A stretch of DNA of 54,729 nt from Folioceros fuciformis (Eukaryota; Anthocerotophyta; Anthocerotopsida; Anthocerotales). Position numbers and translations under genes: made by a program. The stretch's first letter is position 1; every line of letters starts with the position of its first letter. Shown piece after piece: positions 18,246-28,998 of this stretch. The stretch lies in contig JBNGIO010005336.1 in assembly GCA_049999805.1 (NCBI GenBank), positions 1 through 54,729 on the forward strand, given 5' to 3'. The notes under the pieces are model-generated. The model searched no databases and was not told the DNA's origin. It saw only the letters and a list, made by a program, of their open reading frames with translations.

Positions 18246-20579
18246 GTGGGAATTTTGTTGAGAGGTGTAGTTTTCTTCCGCCGGCCTTCAGCTGCGTTGC
18301 CAACATGTGAAGCTCTTGCAGGCAGACTTGGGGATACAAACCTGAACCATGGCAATTTTGACAGTACAAGAGCAGCCGGACCTGACACGTACTCGAAGAA
18401 TGGAACCTGCAGAGAATCAAGTGGAGATGGACTCAGTAAGGAAGTTGAGGCGTTGGCCCTTCTGGTGGCACAAGGGTCGTATGTGTCGTCATCCTTGTTC
18501 CATTCTCTCCTCAGAAGTTGTGCAGTTGACAAGGATGGCATTCTGGGAACGCGTGTTCATGCTCTTGTACTTAAAAGCGGGTCCCTCTCTAACACGTCTT
18601 TGGCAGAGCGGATCATTCGCATGTATGCTTCTCATGGGAGCTTGCACAGGGCTACTAATGTGTTCGATAGTGTAGCCACACGCAATGCTTCCTTGTGGCT
18701 CTCCATTATTCTGGCACATGCTGAACATGGGCAACCCACCCATGTCATACGACTGTACAAACAGATGCAACTGTCAGCTGTGAAACCCAACACCTACGTG
18801 TTCGTGGCGGTGCTAAAAGCCTGTGGTGCAGCATTAGATGTCGTATCGGGCAAGGAGGTACATGCTGAGATTGTGCGGAGTAAGTGTGAGTTGAATGTGT
18901 TCCTTGGCAGCAGCCTGGTGAACATGTATGCAAAATGTGGGAATTTGGAGGATGCCCGCGTAGTGTTCGACGGCTTAACCTGCAAGGACGTGGTGTCATG
19001 GAATGCAATGATTGCAGGATACGCTCAGCATGGGCTCAGTCAGGAGTCGTTTGCTCTGTTCTCCAGTATGCAACAGGAGGGTGCCATTTCAGGGAATCAG
19101 TCCACATTTGTGTGCCTCCTTAAAGCGTGTGCCAGCTTTGGAGCTTTACATCAGGGCAAGGAGCTTCACTCCCAGATTCGGAAGAGGGGCTGGGGAGGTG
19201 ACGTGGTTCTCGGTAGCTGCCTAGTGGACATGTATGCAAAATGCGGCAGCCTTGAGGATGCTCGCCATGTGTTTGACATGTTGCCCCTGAAAGACGTCAT
19301 CACATGGACTGCCATGATTGCAGGATATGCTAAGGAAGGGTGGGGTGAAGAATGTCTCATGCTGTACGCTGATATGAAGAGGGATGGCATCAGTCCAGCT
19401 GATCATGTCACATTCGTTTGTCTTTTGAAAGCTTGTGCCAGTGTTGGGGCTCTACATCAAGGTGAACAGCTTCACGCTCAGATTCTTGGCCAGGGATTCG
19501 GGGCAGACCTTATTGTCGGGAACAGTCTGGTGGACATGTACGCAAAATGTGGGAGCTTAGAATATTCCCGGCGGGTGTTCGAAAAGATGCCTGTCAGAGA
19601 TGTGGTAACATGGAACGCACTGCTTGCAGGCTATGCTCATCATGGGCTCGGCCAAGAATCCCTGAGCCTTTATTCAAGTATGCAGCAGGAGGGTATTTGT
19701 GTGCCGAATCATGTTACCTGGATGTGCCTTTTGAAAGCATGTGCTAGTATTGGAGCCTTGCATCAAGGTATAGAGATACACTCCCATGTTCAAGAAAACG
19801 GACTCCAGGCCGATGTGCTTATTGGCAACTGCCTGTTGGACATGTATGCAAAATGCGGGAACCTTGATCGTGCCTGGCAAGTATTTGAGGCACTCCCAAG
19901 CAGGGATGTGGTGGCTTGGAACACGATGCTTGCGGGATATGCTCAGCACGGATGCTGTAAGGAAGCCCTGCAATGCTATGAGAGAATGCAGGTAGCCGGG
20001 AGGAAGCCTGACGCTGTCACCTTCCTTGCACTTCTCTCTGCATGTCGACATTCTGGTCTAGTGGATCAAGGGGTGGTGTATTTTAACTCCATGAGCCGAG
20101 ATCATGGCATACCTCCAGCAATCGACCACTACGTGAGTATGGTAGACCTCTTTGCCCGTGCAGGACATTTCAAGCAGGTAGAAAACATGCTGCTCACGAT
20201 GCCAATGCAGCCTAATCGGGCCTTGTGGCTGTGCTTGCTGGGTGGGTGTCGAAAACATGGCAACGCAGTTCTCGGGGAACGGGCATTTGAATGTGCAGTA
20301 AATCTGGACCCCAAGAATGCCGCGCCGTATTTGCTGATGTCACAGACGTATGCTGCCGCTGGTATCTCTGAACATGCAACAGAGCTGCACAGGCTAAGGG
20401 AGAAGCAAGGTGGCTGGAAGGACCCTGCCCAGAGCTGGATTGAACATGAACAGGAAGTGTACTCGTTTGTAGTTGGAGATAACCACTCGCAGCACGAGGA
20501 ACTGTATGACCTTTTAGAAAAGGTAAACCTTCAGCTGAAGAAGGGCATTGTACAGACTCACAAGCAAGATGCACTATAG
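18246..20579 (+). CDS. PLS-class PPR protein, E subclass, 777 codons (PPR-2)
   Basis: A single open frame encodes five P-L-S triplets (MYAKCG-type S motifs near 18925, 19230, 19535 and 19845, plus a degenerate first one). The L2-S2-E module follows: MVDLFARAGHFKQVENML, GGCRKHGNAVLGE and AQSWIEHEQEVYSFVVGDN, with a short E2-like tail and no DYW domain. It is clearly a paralogue of PPR-1 and PPR-3, but with half the repeats. The likely role is recognition of an organellar RNA editing site. The frame is open back to a TGA at 18141, yet contains no ATG until the first MYASHG motif. The codon at 18246 is GTG, so the real start probably lies in an unspliced upstream exon. The U repeat begins about 350 bases after its stop. 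Confidence 0.88.
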   Translation: MGILLRGVVFFRRPSAALPTCEALAGRLGDTNLNHGNFDSTRAAGPDTYSKNGTCRESSGDGLSKEVEALALLVAQGSYVSSSLFHSLLRSCAVDKDGILGTRVHALVLKSGSLSNTSLAERIIRMYASHGSLHRATNVFDSVATRNASLWLSIILAHAEHGQPTHVIRLYKQMQLSAVKPNTYVFVAVLKACGAALDVVSGKEVHAEIVRSKCELNVFLGSSLVNMYAKCGNLEDARVVFDGLTCKDVVSWNAMIAGYAQHGLSQESFALFSSMQQEGAISGNQSTFVCLLKACASFGALHQGKELHSQIRKRGWGGDVVLGSCLVDMYAKCGSLEDARHVFDMLPLKDVITWTAMIAGYAKEGWGEECLMLYADMKRDGISPADHVTFVCLLKACASVGALHQGEQLHAQILGQGFGADLIVGNSLVDMYAKCGSLEYSRRVFEKMPVRDVVTWNALLAGYAHHGLGQESLSLYSSMQQEGICVPNHVTWMCLLKACASIGALHQGIEIHSHVQENGLQADVLIGNCLLDMYAKCGNLDRAWQVFEALPSRDVVAWNTMLAGYAQHGCCKEALQCYERMQVAGRKPDAVTFLALLSACRHSGLVDQGVVYFNSMSRDHGIPPAIDHYVSMVDLFARAGHFKQVENMLLTMPMQPNRALWLCLLGGCRKHGNAVLGERAFECAVNLDPKNAAPYLLMSQTYAAAGISEHATELHRLREKQGGWKDPAQSWIEHEQEVYSFVVGDNHSQHEELYDLLEKVNLQLKKGIVQTHKQDAL

Positions 20580-20925
20580 ATCAGTTGATCTTCCCACTCA
20601 CCTAAGACACTGAATTTGGTGACAGTATGCCAAGGGGAGACCTTTCCAGGCAACCTAACCAGAAACTTTTTTCTTCAATCTAGTCGAACAGAAGAAAAAC
20701 CTCGATCAGGGCCAACAGCTTATGATGCTGGCCCATTTCTGAAGCCCAGGTCCTAGTAATGAATCCATTTCATTCTCATTCAGTTGAGCTCCGTATTTTA
20801 CGGACATGATTAGAAAAGGGCCAAAATGGTGATGTTTTTGGCATCAAGTGCTGTTCCTTTGCCTCGTACGGTGGACATCGGTTGATCAAAAGAATTCCGC
20901 CGCACAATGGCTCTACTTTAATGCG

Positions 20926-22959
20926 TCATCCTTTTTGTTTTGATTTGTGGAGCCCACAGGACTCACTCCAAAAAGTAGGTATGCCGCTATCTGTAACCCG
21001 CGCACGGTATTCTTTAGTAAAAGGCGAAAGAATAGTTCGCTGTGCGCTGATCACGCGGCTCATGCTCTACCGGTGAGGGCATGCTTAGTATAAGTATAAG
21101 CCGAAGTGCTACGCAAGTATTGCCGTTAATATGGGGTATATGTAAGAAAGCCGAGCAAGACTTCGTTGGTCGATAGTTGCGATGTTGTTATTTTCCCTCC
21201 TAGTGTGGGATGCCTTCGATGAGGGGCTGTTCACGTTTGGCGGTGACAGATAGCAACAATATTACGTACTTGAAGAACGAAGAGCCTGCCAATCCTTTTT
21301 ACGCTCTCTTCTAATGACAATAGGTAGCGGGTCTACCGTAATAGAGAACAGTTTTGGCTGATGCGACCAGAGGAAGCCAGAAATGGGAACATGCGTTCTT
21401 GCTCTAAGATGCTCCAGGTTTACTAGAGCTTTGGCTGCAGCATACACGAACCGTCGGCGTATCCAATGCTTGCCAGAGAGAGAGGTGAAAGTTTTTTCTT
21501 TTTTCTTCGCTTTCGGTTTACGTCATATTATTCCTGTTTCATGCATAAACCTGGCCTCCACCGCGCCATGCTCCCTTGGTGTTGCTCTCCCACACCTTCC
21601 ACGCTCCCTGCTCTTGTGCCCGCTCCTGCGCAACTAACGAGCATCAAATTCTATTTCTGGAAGCGCAAGAGTAGGATGTTGTTTGTACTGGCATGCATTT
21701 TACAGAAGCATGTACAGCAGGAGAATTCACAATGATAAAAATATTTATGTCCTTCAAACATAAAGAAAGAAAATATTTTTTATGATTGAAAAAGAGATGG
21801 AAAGTCCCATCTACTCCAAAGATTTGGAGGAACAATCCCATTAGGACCAAAAGGCAAAAAGAGATACTCTCCCAACAAATATCATTTTTAAAAACTACTA
21901 CTATTGTTATGATGTGGAATAACAAAAGCCTTACCTACCATAGATGTCGAAGAAGCCGCTTGACCTGTGCTTATTGCTGTTCAAAAAAACTGCATTGGCC
22001 AATGCTTATTGACATAAGAAACATTTCCTACTTGTAAGCTTTGAGAGAGAAAAGCATCTCATCCTTGCAAGCTTTGAGAGAGAAAAACATCCCATCCTTG
22101 CAAGCTTTGAGAGAAATCTAGGTTCAGTTGTTGTTAAGGGGATGGAATGTGATAGCCAGTTGTTATTGTGACAGCATTCCCTTCAGTACATTGTGGTAAA
22201 TTATCCCCTATTCGAGAGCTTTATATCGTGCGCTCATTCCCCTATAATTTGGGCGACATCCCTTCCACTAAGAAGTTTAAATTTTGGGAAGGTTTTGTAA
22301 TGCATTTTGGATCGGGGCCAATTACGGCTAGTTGGCCCCGCACAGTCAAATATAAGTAGTATCGAGAAGTCGCACGCAGCAAAAGTTGCGCTCCTCGGGT
22401 TTGGCGGAGGGGTAAGAGCCTTCCCACTCATGCTTAAGAGGTGTGTATTCATTTAAGCTGTGTATCCATCTTTACACCATTAGGTCTCCGACTCTCATAC
22501 ATGTGTACCCAGCTTTACACTTTGGGCTGCTCTGTATCCGGACGTGTATCCAATCTTCACACTTTGAGCTGCTCTTTATCCGGACGTATCCATCTTCACA
22601 CTTTGAGTTGCTGCGTGCAGGATCCCGATGTTCAGTTGGAAGGGCTGATTGTCTTCCTTGTCACACATGAACTGGTAGACGCACGCCGAGATTTTGTCAG
22701 CTTGCGCAAATGTGCAGGCAACGAGCAGGTGCTGAAGAGACCCAAGCAGGAGCTGCAGCGCACCCGGCTGGGTCTCACATACTGTACTATTCCAAGAGAG
22801 ATACGCGGGCCATGCAAGAGGAAGGCCATGATTGCACCCGCCTATGTGACACATACGGGACCCCCCTCCTGCGAGCATATGCAAGTGTGGGACAGGCTGT
22901 AGCCATGTCCGAGGTCCCAGAGATAGGAGATGCAGGTCTCTGACTCTGCAGGGAAGCTG
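20926..22959 (+). repeat. U repeat, copy 1 (~2.0 kb)
   Basis: This is homologous along its length to 23641-25157, with insertions in copy 1 (21480-21660 and 21740-22010). It contains a conserved imperfect hairpin at about 20998-21046: ATTCTTT and AAAGAAT arms around AGTAAAAGGCG, flanked by GCGCAC and GTGCGC. A second hairpin lies at 22314-22339, with GGGGCCA and TGGCCCC arms. Three ~31-base units based on CTTGCAAGCTTTGAGAGA lie at 22030-22115. Units based on TATCCATCTTTACACTTTGAG lie at 22455-22615. No protein is recognisable. It may be a non-autonomous element or simply a segmental duplicate. Confidence 0.8.
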
Positions 22960-23580
22960 CTCATACCCACTCTCGCAAGTAAGAGCATGGACGCTCTTAC
23001 CAAGATTCAGATCTTTTTCCATATTGCTGCCTTCAAGAACACCATGCAGGAGCGACGAACGAACATACGACCCTTGTTTCACCATCAGGCCCAGCTGCTG
23101 AACAGCAATATAGTCCTGGCCATCATCACGTGATCCTTTCTGGTTCCCATCCCTTAGGTCCTTCTCCACGCCCCCGCACGATTGACGAATTTCAAGGCGG
23201 AAAAGCCAATTAGGCAAGCATGGCAACAAGAAAATTGGACCCAACTTCTCACCCGTGTATTGCAGCGTCGTGCGTTCGTGTCAAATGATGTGCACGAGGA
23301 CGTCCTTGATGCTCACGAAAATGGTTTGCTGTTTGCCTGACCGAGACAAGGGCCCACACCGTAGCTTCCAAGTGCTGGGTCGACCTTGTGTGAGGCGGTT
23401 CCACCAGCTCTTCTCGCGCTCATTTGAAGGGAACTTCATTTGCGGCTTCGAATTGTGGAACTGTCCCAGTACCACGCAATGACCGGCGCTGGGGATCATA
23501 CGGAAACCAGATGGGGCAAGCCCAATGGATGCGGGATGCTGTACAACATTGCGTTTGTTTGGTATGAAGGGGAGGACTCG
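22960..23580 (-). pseudogene. Truncated copy of the 5' end and promoter of PPR-1
   Basis: 23244 to about 22960 reads as the first ~95 codons of PPR-1 with few substitutions (same GPIFLLPCLPNWLFRLEIRQ start, also with TTG), then breaks off inside the first PPR motif. 23245-23580 copies the PPR-1 upstream region, with a deletion of about 22 bases near 23386. The orientation is the same as PPR-1. After the breakpoint the frame runs on into U-repeat DNA and is meaningless, so no functional product is expected. Confidence 0.88.
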
Positions 23581-23640
23581 CTGTTTGTTTGTTAAAAACA
23601 AACAAATCGGAGGGTAAGACTTCGATAGATCCCGCAGCTC

Positions 23641-25157
23641 AGTCATCCTTTTTATTTTAGATTGTGGAGTCCAGAGGACTCACTCCAAAAAGTGTAGTAT
23701 GCCGCTCATCGTAACCCGCGCACGGTATTCTTTAGTAAAAGGCGAAAGAATAGTTCGCTTAGAGCTGATTACACGGCTTCTGTCATCCTGCTCAACTTTG
23801 CTCGTATAAGTATAAGGAGACGTGCTACGCAGGTGTGGTGGCTGATATGGGGTATATGTAAAGAGCAAGACTTCGTTGGTCGATTGATGCGTTGTTGTTA
23901 CTCACAGATAGCACCGGTAATAAGTACCTGAAGAAGAAAGAGCTTGCCAATCCGTTTTGCGCTTTCTCTTCTAATGATAAGAGGTGGGGGTCTACCGCAA
24001 TAGAGAACTGTCAAGCTGATGCGACCAAGGAAGCTGGAAATGGGAACATGCGTTCTTGCTCTCAAGATGCACCTGAGGTTTGGCTGGAGCATACAAAAAC
24101 CATTGGCGTATCCATTGCTGGCGAGAGGGAGAGGTCAAATTTTAAGCATGCACCATACGGCAGCATTTTGTACTAGCATGCATCTTACAACGGCATGTAC
24201 AACAGGAGAATTCACAATTATCATTTGTTTTGTGGGAAGACTAAAAAAATCTGTGTCCCTCATACATAAGAAACGTTCGCTCCTTGTAAGCTTTGAGAGA
24301 AAAGCATCCCCTCCTTGCAAGATTAGAGAGAAATCTAAGTTCAATTGTTGTTGAGGGGATGGAATGTGATAGCCAGTTGTCGTGACAAGCATGTAGTTTT
24401 GAAGGGAACCTTCCATACATTGTGCTAAATTATCCCATATTGGGAAGCTCAGTACTTTGCGCACATTACCCTATGACAGGGACGACATCCATCCTCGACT
24501 AAGGAGTCAAAAGTTTTGGAATTACCTTTTGGAGATATTTTGTATTGGGGCCAACTACGACTAGTTGGCCCCGCACAATCAATTTTCAGTAGTACGGAGA
24601 GGTCGCATGTAGCCAAAGTTGCGTTGCACAGGTTAGGAGTTAGGAGACCTTCTTCTCATCCTTGAAGTTGTGTATTCAAATAAGCTGCGTATCCATTTAA
24701 GCTGTGTATCCATTTACACTTTGAGTTGCTGTGCCTCCGGACATGTATCTATCTTTACACCTTGAGCTGTCTTGTATCCGGACATGTATCCAGCTTCACA
24801 AGTCTTCCAATACAGACATGTATCCAGCTTCACAAGTCTTCCAATACAGAACGTGTATCCAGCTTCACAATCTTCCATGTCACACATGAAATGGTAGACA
24901 CCTGCCAAGATTTTGTCAGCTCGCGGCAATCTGCAGGTAAGGAGCAGGCTGCAGCGCTCCCGGATGGGTCCAGCATGCTGTACACTATTCCAAGAACGAC
25001 ACGCGGGCCATGCAAGAGGAAGGCACCGACTTACACTATGGATGTAAATATGTGACACATGTGGGACCCCCTCCTGCGAGCTTATGCAAGTGTGGGACAG
25101 GCTGTAGCCTTGTCCGAGGTCCCAGAAATAGGAGATTCATGTCATTGATTCTGCAGG
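23641..25157 (+). repeat. U repeat, copy 2 (~1.5 kb)
   Basis: This is a direct-orientation copy of 20926-22959. The first hairpin is kept at 23718-23757 (ATTCTTT/AAAGAAT). The second, at 24547-24572, is perfect here: GGGGCCAACTA, 4-base loop, TAGTTGGCCCC. The repeated TATCCAGCTTCACAAGTCTTCC units (24786-24870) are expanded differently from copy 1. The two copies bracket the PPR-1 5' fragment. Confidence 0.8.
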
Positions 25158-25255
25158 GGAGCTGCGCGCATACAGACCATGCCACGTATGCATGTACTTA
25201 TTTTGTCCTCGATTGTTCAAAACTAAGCGAGTATCCTCTAAAGTCGCTTCACGAA

Positions 25256-25319
25256 CATGTGCCTTGGGAGTCCCAAGGCACATGAAGGCAAAGTCTCCCA
25301 AGTTGGGAGACTCTGCCTT
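25256..25319. repeat. Two back-to-back long hairpins
   Basis: 25256-25269 (CATGTGCCTTGGGA) and 25271-25284 form a perfect 14-bp inverted repeat with a 1-base spacer. 25285-25319 follows immediately. It has a 10-bp perfect stem AGTCTCCCAA/TTGGGAGACT with a 1-base spacer, extended after one mismatch by AAGGCA/TGCCTT. It lies between U repeat copy 2 and the rearranged PPR fragment. Confidence 0.9.
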
Positions 25320-25327
25320 CACACTCA

Positions 25328-25969
25328 TGTGCTGCATCTTCAAACCGACTCATTATGCTACATGTGTGTCATGGCACAAATGTGCGCTGGTGCTGGTTTG
25401 TCGGATCATGCATGAGACGCTTGTGAGGGAGAAGAGATCCATTTACACCATGGTGGGCAAAGACTTCCGTTGCTTCCTGCAATTTCTTGTGGGCCGCACG
25501 CACCCGCATCATGCTGTAGGCCCAAAAGGAGTTTGACTAGTATCCAGTTCTACCACTGACAGCATGAAGACGAATGCCATGAACCAGAGACTTGTCTGCC
25601 ATGCACTTTCCGACCACAACATAGAAAAGACGCAGGGAAACATGAGACCCTCGGTCCTGGTGGACCTCGAAAGCCTTGAACAGTTTCAAGAACCTCTCCA
25701 TCGTGAAATGCTCTTCCCACATTAACTTCTGCTTTACACTGTGCCACCTGCATTTCTGAGGGGCTATCAAAGCAAGGGAGGAATCTCAAGACTCTAACCT
25801 ATGTGCCCCACAAGAAACACAGAAGCAAAAGCAGCTCGGAGGCGGAAATGGACCTCCCAGCACTCGTCAACGCCGCCTCACAACGCTCCGTGCCACAAGT
25901 CAGAGTCTCTCCTGGTCCATGTTTCCCTTAAGCCCATGCATGCTGTGTACAGGGTCCGAAATCGGCGCA
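25328..25969. pseudogene. Rearranged PPR-3 fragment: 3' piece in plus orientation, 5' piece inverted
   Basis: 25328-25420 (plus) resembles the E-domain part of PPR-3 (33483-33572; QIYAGAGLLDHAW region) with an internal stop. From about 25443 the homology switches strand. The minus strand of 25443-25969 matches the first ~100 codons of PPR-3 plus about 250 bases of its 5' flank (30095-30650). The coding part carries a frameshift near 25670 and a stop, so it is dead. Its 5' flank ends about 50 bases beyond the stop of deoxyhypusine synthase. In this copy an ATG corresponding to 30339 is in frame with the PPR sequence. Confidence 0.85.
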
Positions 25970-26019
25970 TTCCTCTTGAGACTCTTAAAATGAACGAAGG
26001 CTGAAGGTTCAAGGACTTC

Positions 26020-27123
26020 CTACAGGCTAGCCTGCTCCCGGAGAACCCTTGGAACGAAGGTCTGGGCAACCAGCAAAGGGAAGGCGATGGTGGCGTCGCA
26101 ATGCACCTTAACTGCCTTTGCGGAGCCACGAATTTTCCCCCAAGACACTGCTTCGTCCGGAGACGCTCCGGAATCGCTCCCGTCGTACTCCTGCGCCGTG
26201 TTGATGTATACGGAAAAATCCGCACCGTTCCTCATCAGATTAGCGTTGCAGATATGGTGCTTGGGCAGGCCGCCTCCGAGCACGATGATGCCAGTCTTGC
26301 GCGGGGAAGCGTGCACAGCCTCTCCGTTCATCCGCGCAATGTCCTGCACAATATCGATCACCAGGCCCGGGTTACGATGCGAGTGGAAGTAGATCATGTC
26401 CCCCAGGGAGCCATCGGTAAGCGCAGGGCAGAACACTGGGACGCCGTTCCTCTCAGCCCAGTACAAGATGGAGCTTGGGTTGTCGATCTCCCTCCCCAGC
26501 CTGGCAATCACCTTGGACGGCGTCCACAGCACCCCCTGCTCCCTCTGCTCGGTCAGCAGACTATCCAGCACCGGCATCACCCAGTCCTCGAACTTGCAGT
26601 AGTTGTCGTTGGGCACGAGCAGATTCCCAATCCGGTTCAACCCCTGAGCCCGCAGCTGGACCCCGGGCAGGGTGAAGTCCCCCATGTAGGTGGGAGCCAG
26701 GCACTTTATGATGTCCTCCTCGATCCCGCCGGCCGTGGTGACCAGCACGTCCACCATCCTATGCTCCACCAGGTATCGGATGCTCTCTCGCAGCCCCGAT
26801 GACACCAGGTTGGATGTGCACCCGAGAAAGACCTTGCAACGCACCGAAGCCCTGAAGTCCGCATTCTGCTCCGCCTCGCTGCTCCCCTCTTCCACAGGAT
26901 CGTCGCTCAGCCTCCAGTCCAGCATACGGTTCACCTCCTCCACCGCCCTCCCCAGCTGCGACGCCTGGAAGCCTGTGTGGTGCATAGCCTGCAGCAAGCC
27001 CCTGTAGTCCAGCCCATGGTTGAAGTCGAACCCGAACACGGATTGCCGGCCCTCAAGCCCCGTCACCGATGATGCCCGCAGCACGTTCTGCACAGCTTCT
27101 GCCGGCACGCTCTCGCTCGCCAT
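26020..27123 (-). CDS. DHS: Deoxyhypusine synthase
   Basis: The 367-residue, single-exon protein covers the whole family length. It makes the first step of hypusine formation, transferring the aminobutyl group of spermidine to a lysine of eIF5A in the cytosol, with NAD as cofactor. Visible signatures (numbered from this ATG) are TSNLVSSG (103-110), [14 protein letters not shown] (128-141), FCPALTDGS in the spermidine site, [11 protein letters not shown], and SWGKIR with the catalytic lysine at about residue 330. The open frame extends two codons further (GTG TTG), but the ATG at 27123 is the natural start. Homospermidine synthases derive from this family. Nothing here suggests that change, though I cannot exclude it by eye. 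The start codon lies 266 bases from the divergent TMEM69-like gene. The 3' flank abuts a copied PPR-3 fragment. Confidence 0.95.
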   Translation of the reverse strand: MASESVPAEAVQNVLRASSVTGLEGRQSVFGFDFNHGLDYRGLLQAMHHTGFQASQLGRAVEEVNRMLDWRLSDDPVEEGSSEAEQNADFRASVRCKVFLGCTSNLVSSGLRESIRYLVEHRMVDVLVTTAGGIEEDIIKCLAPTYMGDFTLPGVQLRAQGLNRIGNLLVPNDNYCKFEDWVMPVLDSLLTEQREQGVLWTPSKVIARLGREIDNPSSILYWAERNGVPVFCPALTDGSLGDMIYFHSHRNPGLVIDIVQDIARMNGEAVHASPRKTGIIVLGGGLPKHHICNANLMRNGADFSVYINTAQEYDGSDSGASPDEAVSWGKIRGSAKAVKVHCDATIAFPLLVAQTFVPRVLREQASL

Positions 27124-27389
27124 CAACACAAAAAACGCCTACCTTGGCAATCCATGAATTTGTCCGAAACCAGCCCCAACCCGAGGTCAGGCGTGTGTAG
27201 TTGTAACCTACTTCTGTACATACCTCATGAAGTAAGGAACTTCTCTTCCACCAGCTCCTCTGCTCTGCACTGCTCTCGATTTCCGTCGCTGAATTGTGTG
27301 GAGACAAACGGTTAATTCTTTGTGGCTGAGTGTGGGTGGCGCCTGCGCTGGTGGAATTCCTGGAAAGATCAGTGGTTCATTTGGCCGCT
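27124..27389. promoter_or_regulatory. Divergent promoter region of DHS and TMEM69-like gene
   Basis: 266 bases separate the two start codons, so both transcription starts and leaders must lie here unless the genes overlap. No TATA box is obvious, as expected for housekeeping genes. Confidence 0.5.
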
Positions 27390-28998
27390 ATGGCAGGTGT
27401 TGGACGTATCTCGCGGCTGCTTCCTCTTGTAGGTCAACTGTACAGGTCGCATTTGTGTGCTGTGTCATCTCTACCGATCGCGCCTGAAGCTGGTGTTCAG
27501 GCTGCCCTTGCCTCATCCGGAAGCACTTTCACGCCCCATCCCACCAAATCTGCCTCTACCAGTTTGTCGCCTACCAAATCAGCTAATTGTTTCCGAGTAC
27601 GCCTGCAAGGGAGCTCAGTGTGCACGCAGCTCGATCGACAGTTCTCAGCGCGACTTCATCATTCGGCGTGCTCCAATTCCGCTGGCCAGGATGGATTGTC
27701 CACTGTTTCTACTACGATGTTGCGACGAAATGCGGTGGGGAATGCGAACCTGCCATCTCGTTGCGTCTCTCTGCTGTTCGATGTAGTGACCAGAAGTTAT
27801 GGTTTTGGCAGATTTTCACCTGGCTGGCCAGAGAACAGCATGGCAGGGCTTTCATGAGCAGAAGCTTGTACAGTACAGCGTCTGCGCCTTCAGAGGTAAC
27901 TAGTTGAGATTTAACGGACCCTGTTTTGTGGTTACATTTGGTCATGGAGGACTTGAAACAACCTGGCATCTTGTACAGGGCAGGCCTGAGGTGCAGGAGC
28001 CGTTTGAGGATGATGACGGAGAAGGTCAGCTTTGGAGCTTGTCTGAGATCCCAAACATCCCTTTACCTGCCCTCGGTCTCAGTCTCGCCGGTCTGATACC
28101 CTTTGTCGCGTTGGCACCACCAATAGATGCTTTCCTTCCAACGGTGTGATATCTGGGAAAGTTCTCAGATTGCGTGTTTCTTTCGGGAATTTGTAGACAG
28201 CGTACGTTGCTGGTGACATGGAAACCAGAGAGGCTGACTAGTGGCAGTGAAGGCAGGCATTATTCTACGGGATGCATATTGGAGCCCAAGCTGCGTATGG
28301 GGCAATTATCCTCACGTTTCTTGGTGGACCTCATTGGGGGCTTGCCATGGCTGGTTACGGAGGTTAGTCAGATCATTCCAAAGAAGTTTCATGCTGGCAC
28401 ATAGGACTGTGGTATGCACAGGGCGTTTTGAGTCATTCACATCATATTGTGGTATCTGCAGTTTCATCCGATCATAAGGTTTTCAACATGACTGCCAACT
28501 CTCTACGGTATGTCGCCTTCACGGAGGCTACTCTTCAGACAGTTAGATGTCGATTTTGGTCTTCTGTTCTTGTCATTGTGGATTTGAGGATCGTCTCATA
28601 ATTGCTTCCTGAGCAGGTATTTGTGGGGTGTGGTGCCATCACTTCTTGGATGGCTTGCTTTGCTTCTTCCGACAATTCCACAGTTTGCACTTCTCATATC
28701 CTCATTTGGTCTGGTACGTCTCTTTTTCCTTGCACTCCTTCTGCTGCCGTGCTCGTGGATCCTGCCATGACTGCCTTCCTGCACTCAGGTTATTGGAGTT
28801 GATATTGCGTTCGCAAGAATGAAGCTGGTTCCTTCATGGTAAGTACCCTCAACGAGCACAGCTGTAACCTCCACGCAGGTCGTTCTAATGTAGTGTTTCG
28901 TCTCCAGGTACCTGACGTTGAGGATAACTCTCACAACTATCGCAATGTTGAGCCTGGCATCGAACCTCGTTCTGGCAATAGCAAATGCATTGAACTGA
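27390..28998 (+). CDS. TMEM69/DUF3429-family mitochondrial membrane protein (about 8 exons)
   Basis: From 27979 the model is tight: exons 27979-28143, 28257-28362, 28462-28507, 28617-28713, 28789-28838 and 28908-28998 join in phase through GT-AG introns. They encode ALGLSLAGLIPFVALAPPI, then AAYGAIILTFLGGPHWGLAM, then YLWGVVPSLLGWLALLLP, and finally a hydrophobic helix ending at a TGA. These are the five or so membrane helices of the DUF3429 (TMEM69) family, whose molecular role is unknown. The N-terminal part starts at ATG 27390 with MAGVGRISRLLPLVGQLYRS, which looks like a mitochondrial presequence. It probably splices from about 27734 to 27810 (GTGGGG donor, TTGGCAG acceptor), and the next exon ends at 27895. 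That first junction is my least certain one. An upstream GTG at 27330 is in frame but is not a normal start. Confidence 0.85.

Noticed and set aside
20530-20579. DYW deaminase on PPR-2 (and PPR-1, PPR-3)
   Set aside because: All three frames stop shortly after the E domain. The downstream DNA shows no HxE or CxxC zinc-site text before repeats begin.
25550-25789. Small independent gene on the minus strand
   Set aside because: It is the frameshifted copy of the PPR-3 5' end, not a separate gene.
26101-26802. 233-codon plus-strand frame over deoxyhypusine synthase
   Set aside because: It is the antisense of a strongly supported enzyme gene, and no motif is visible.
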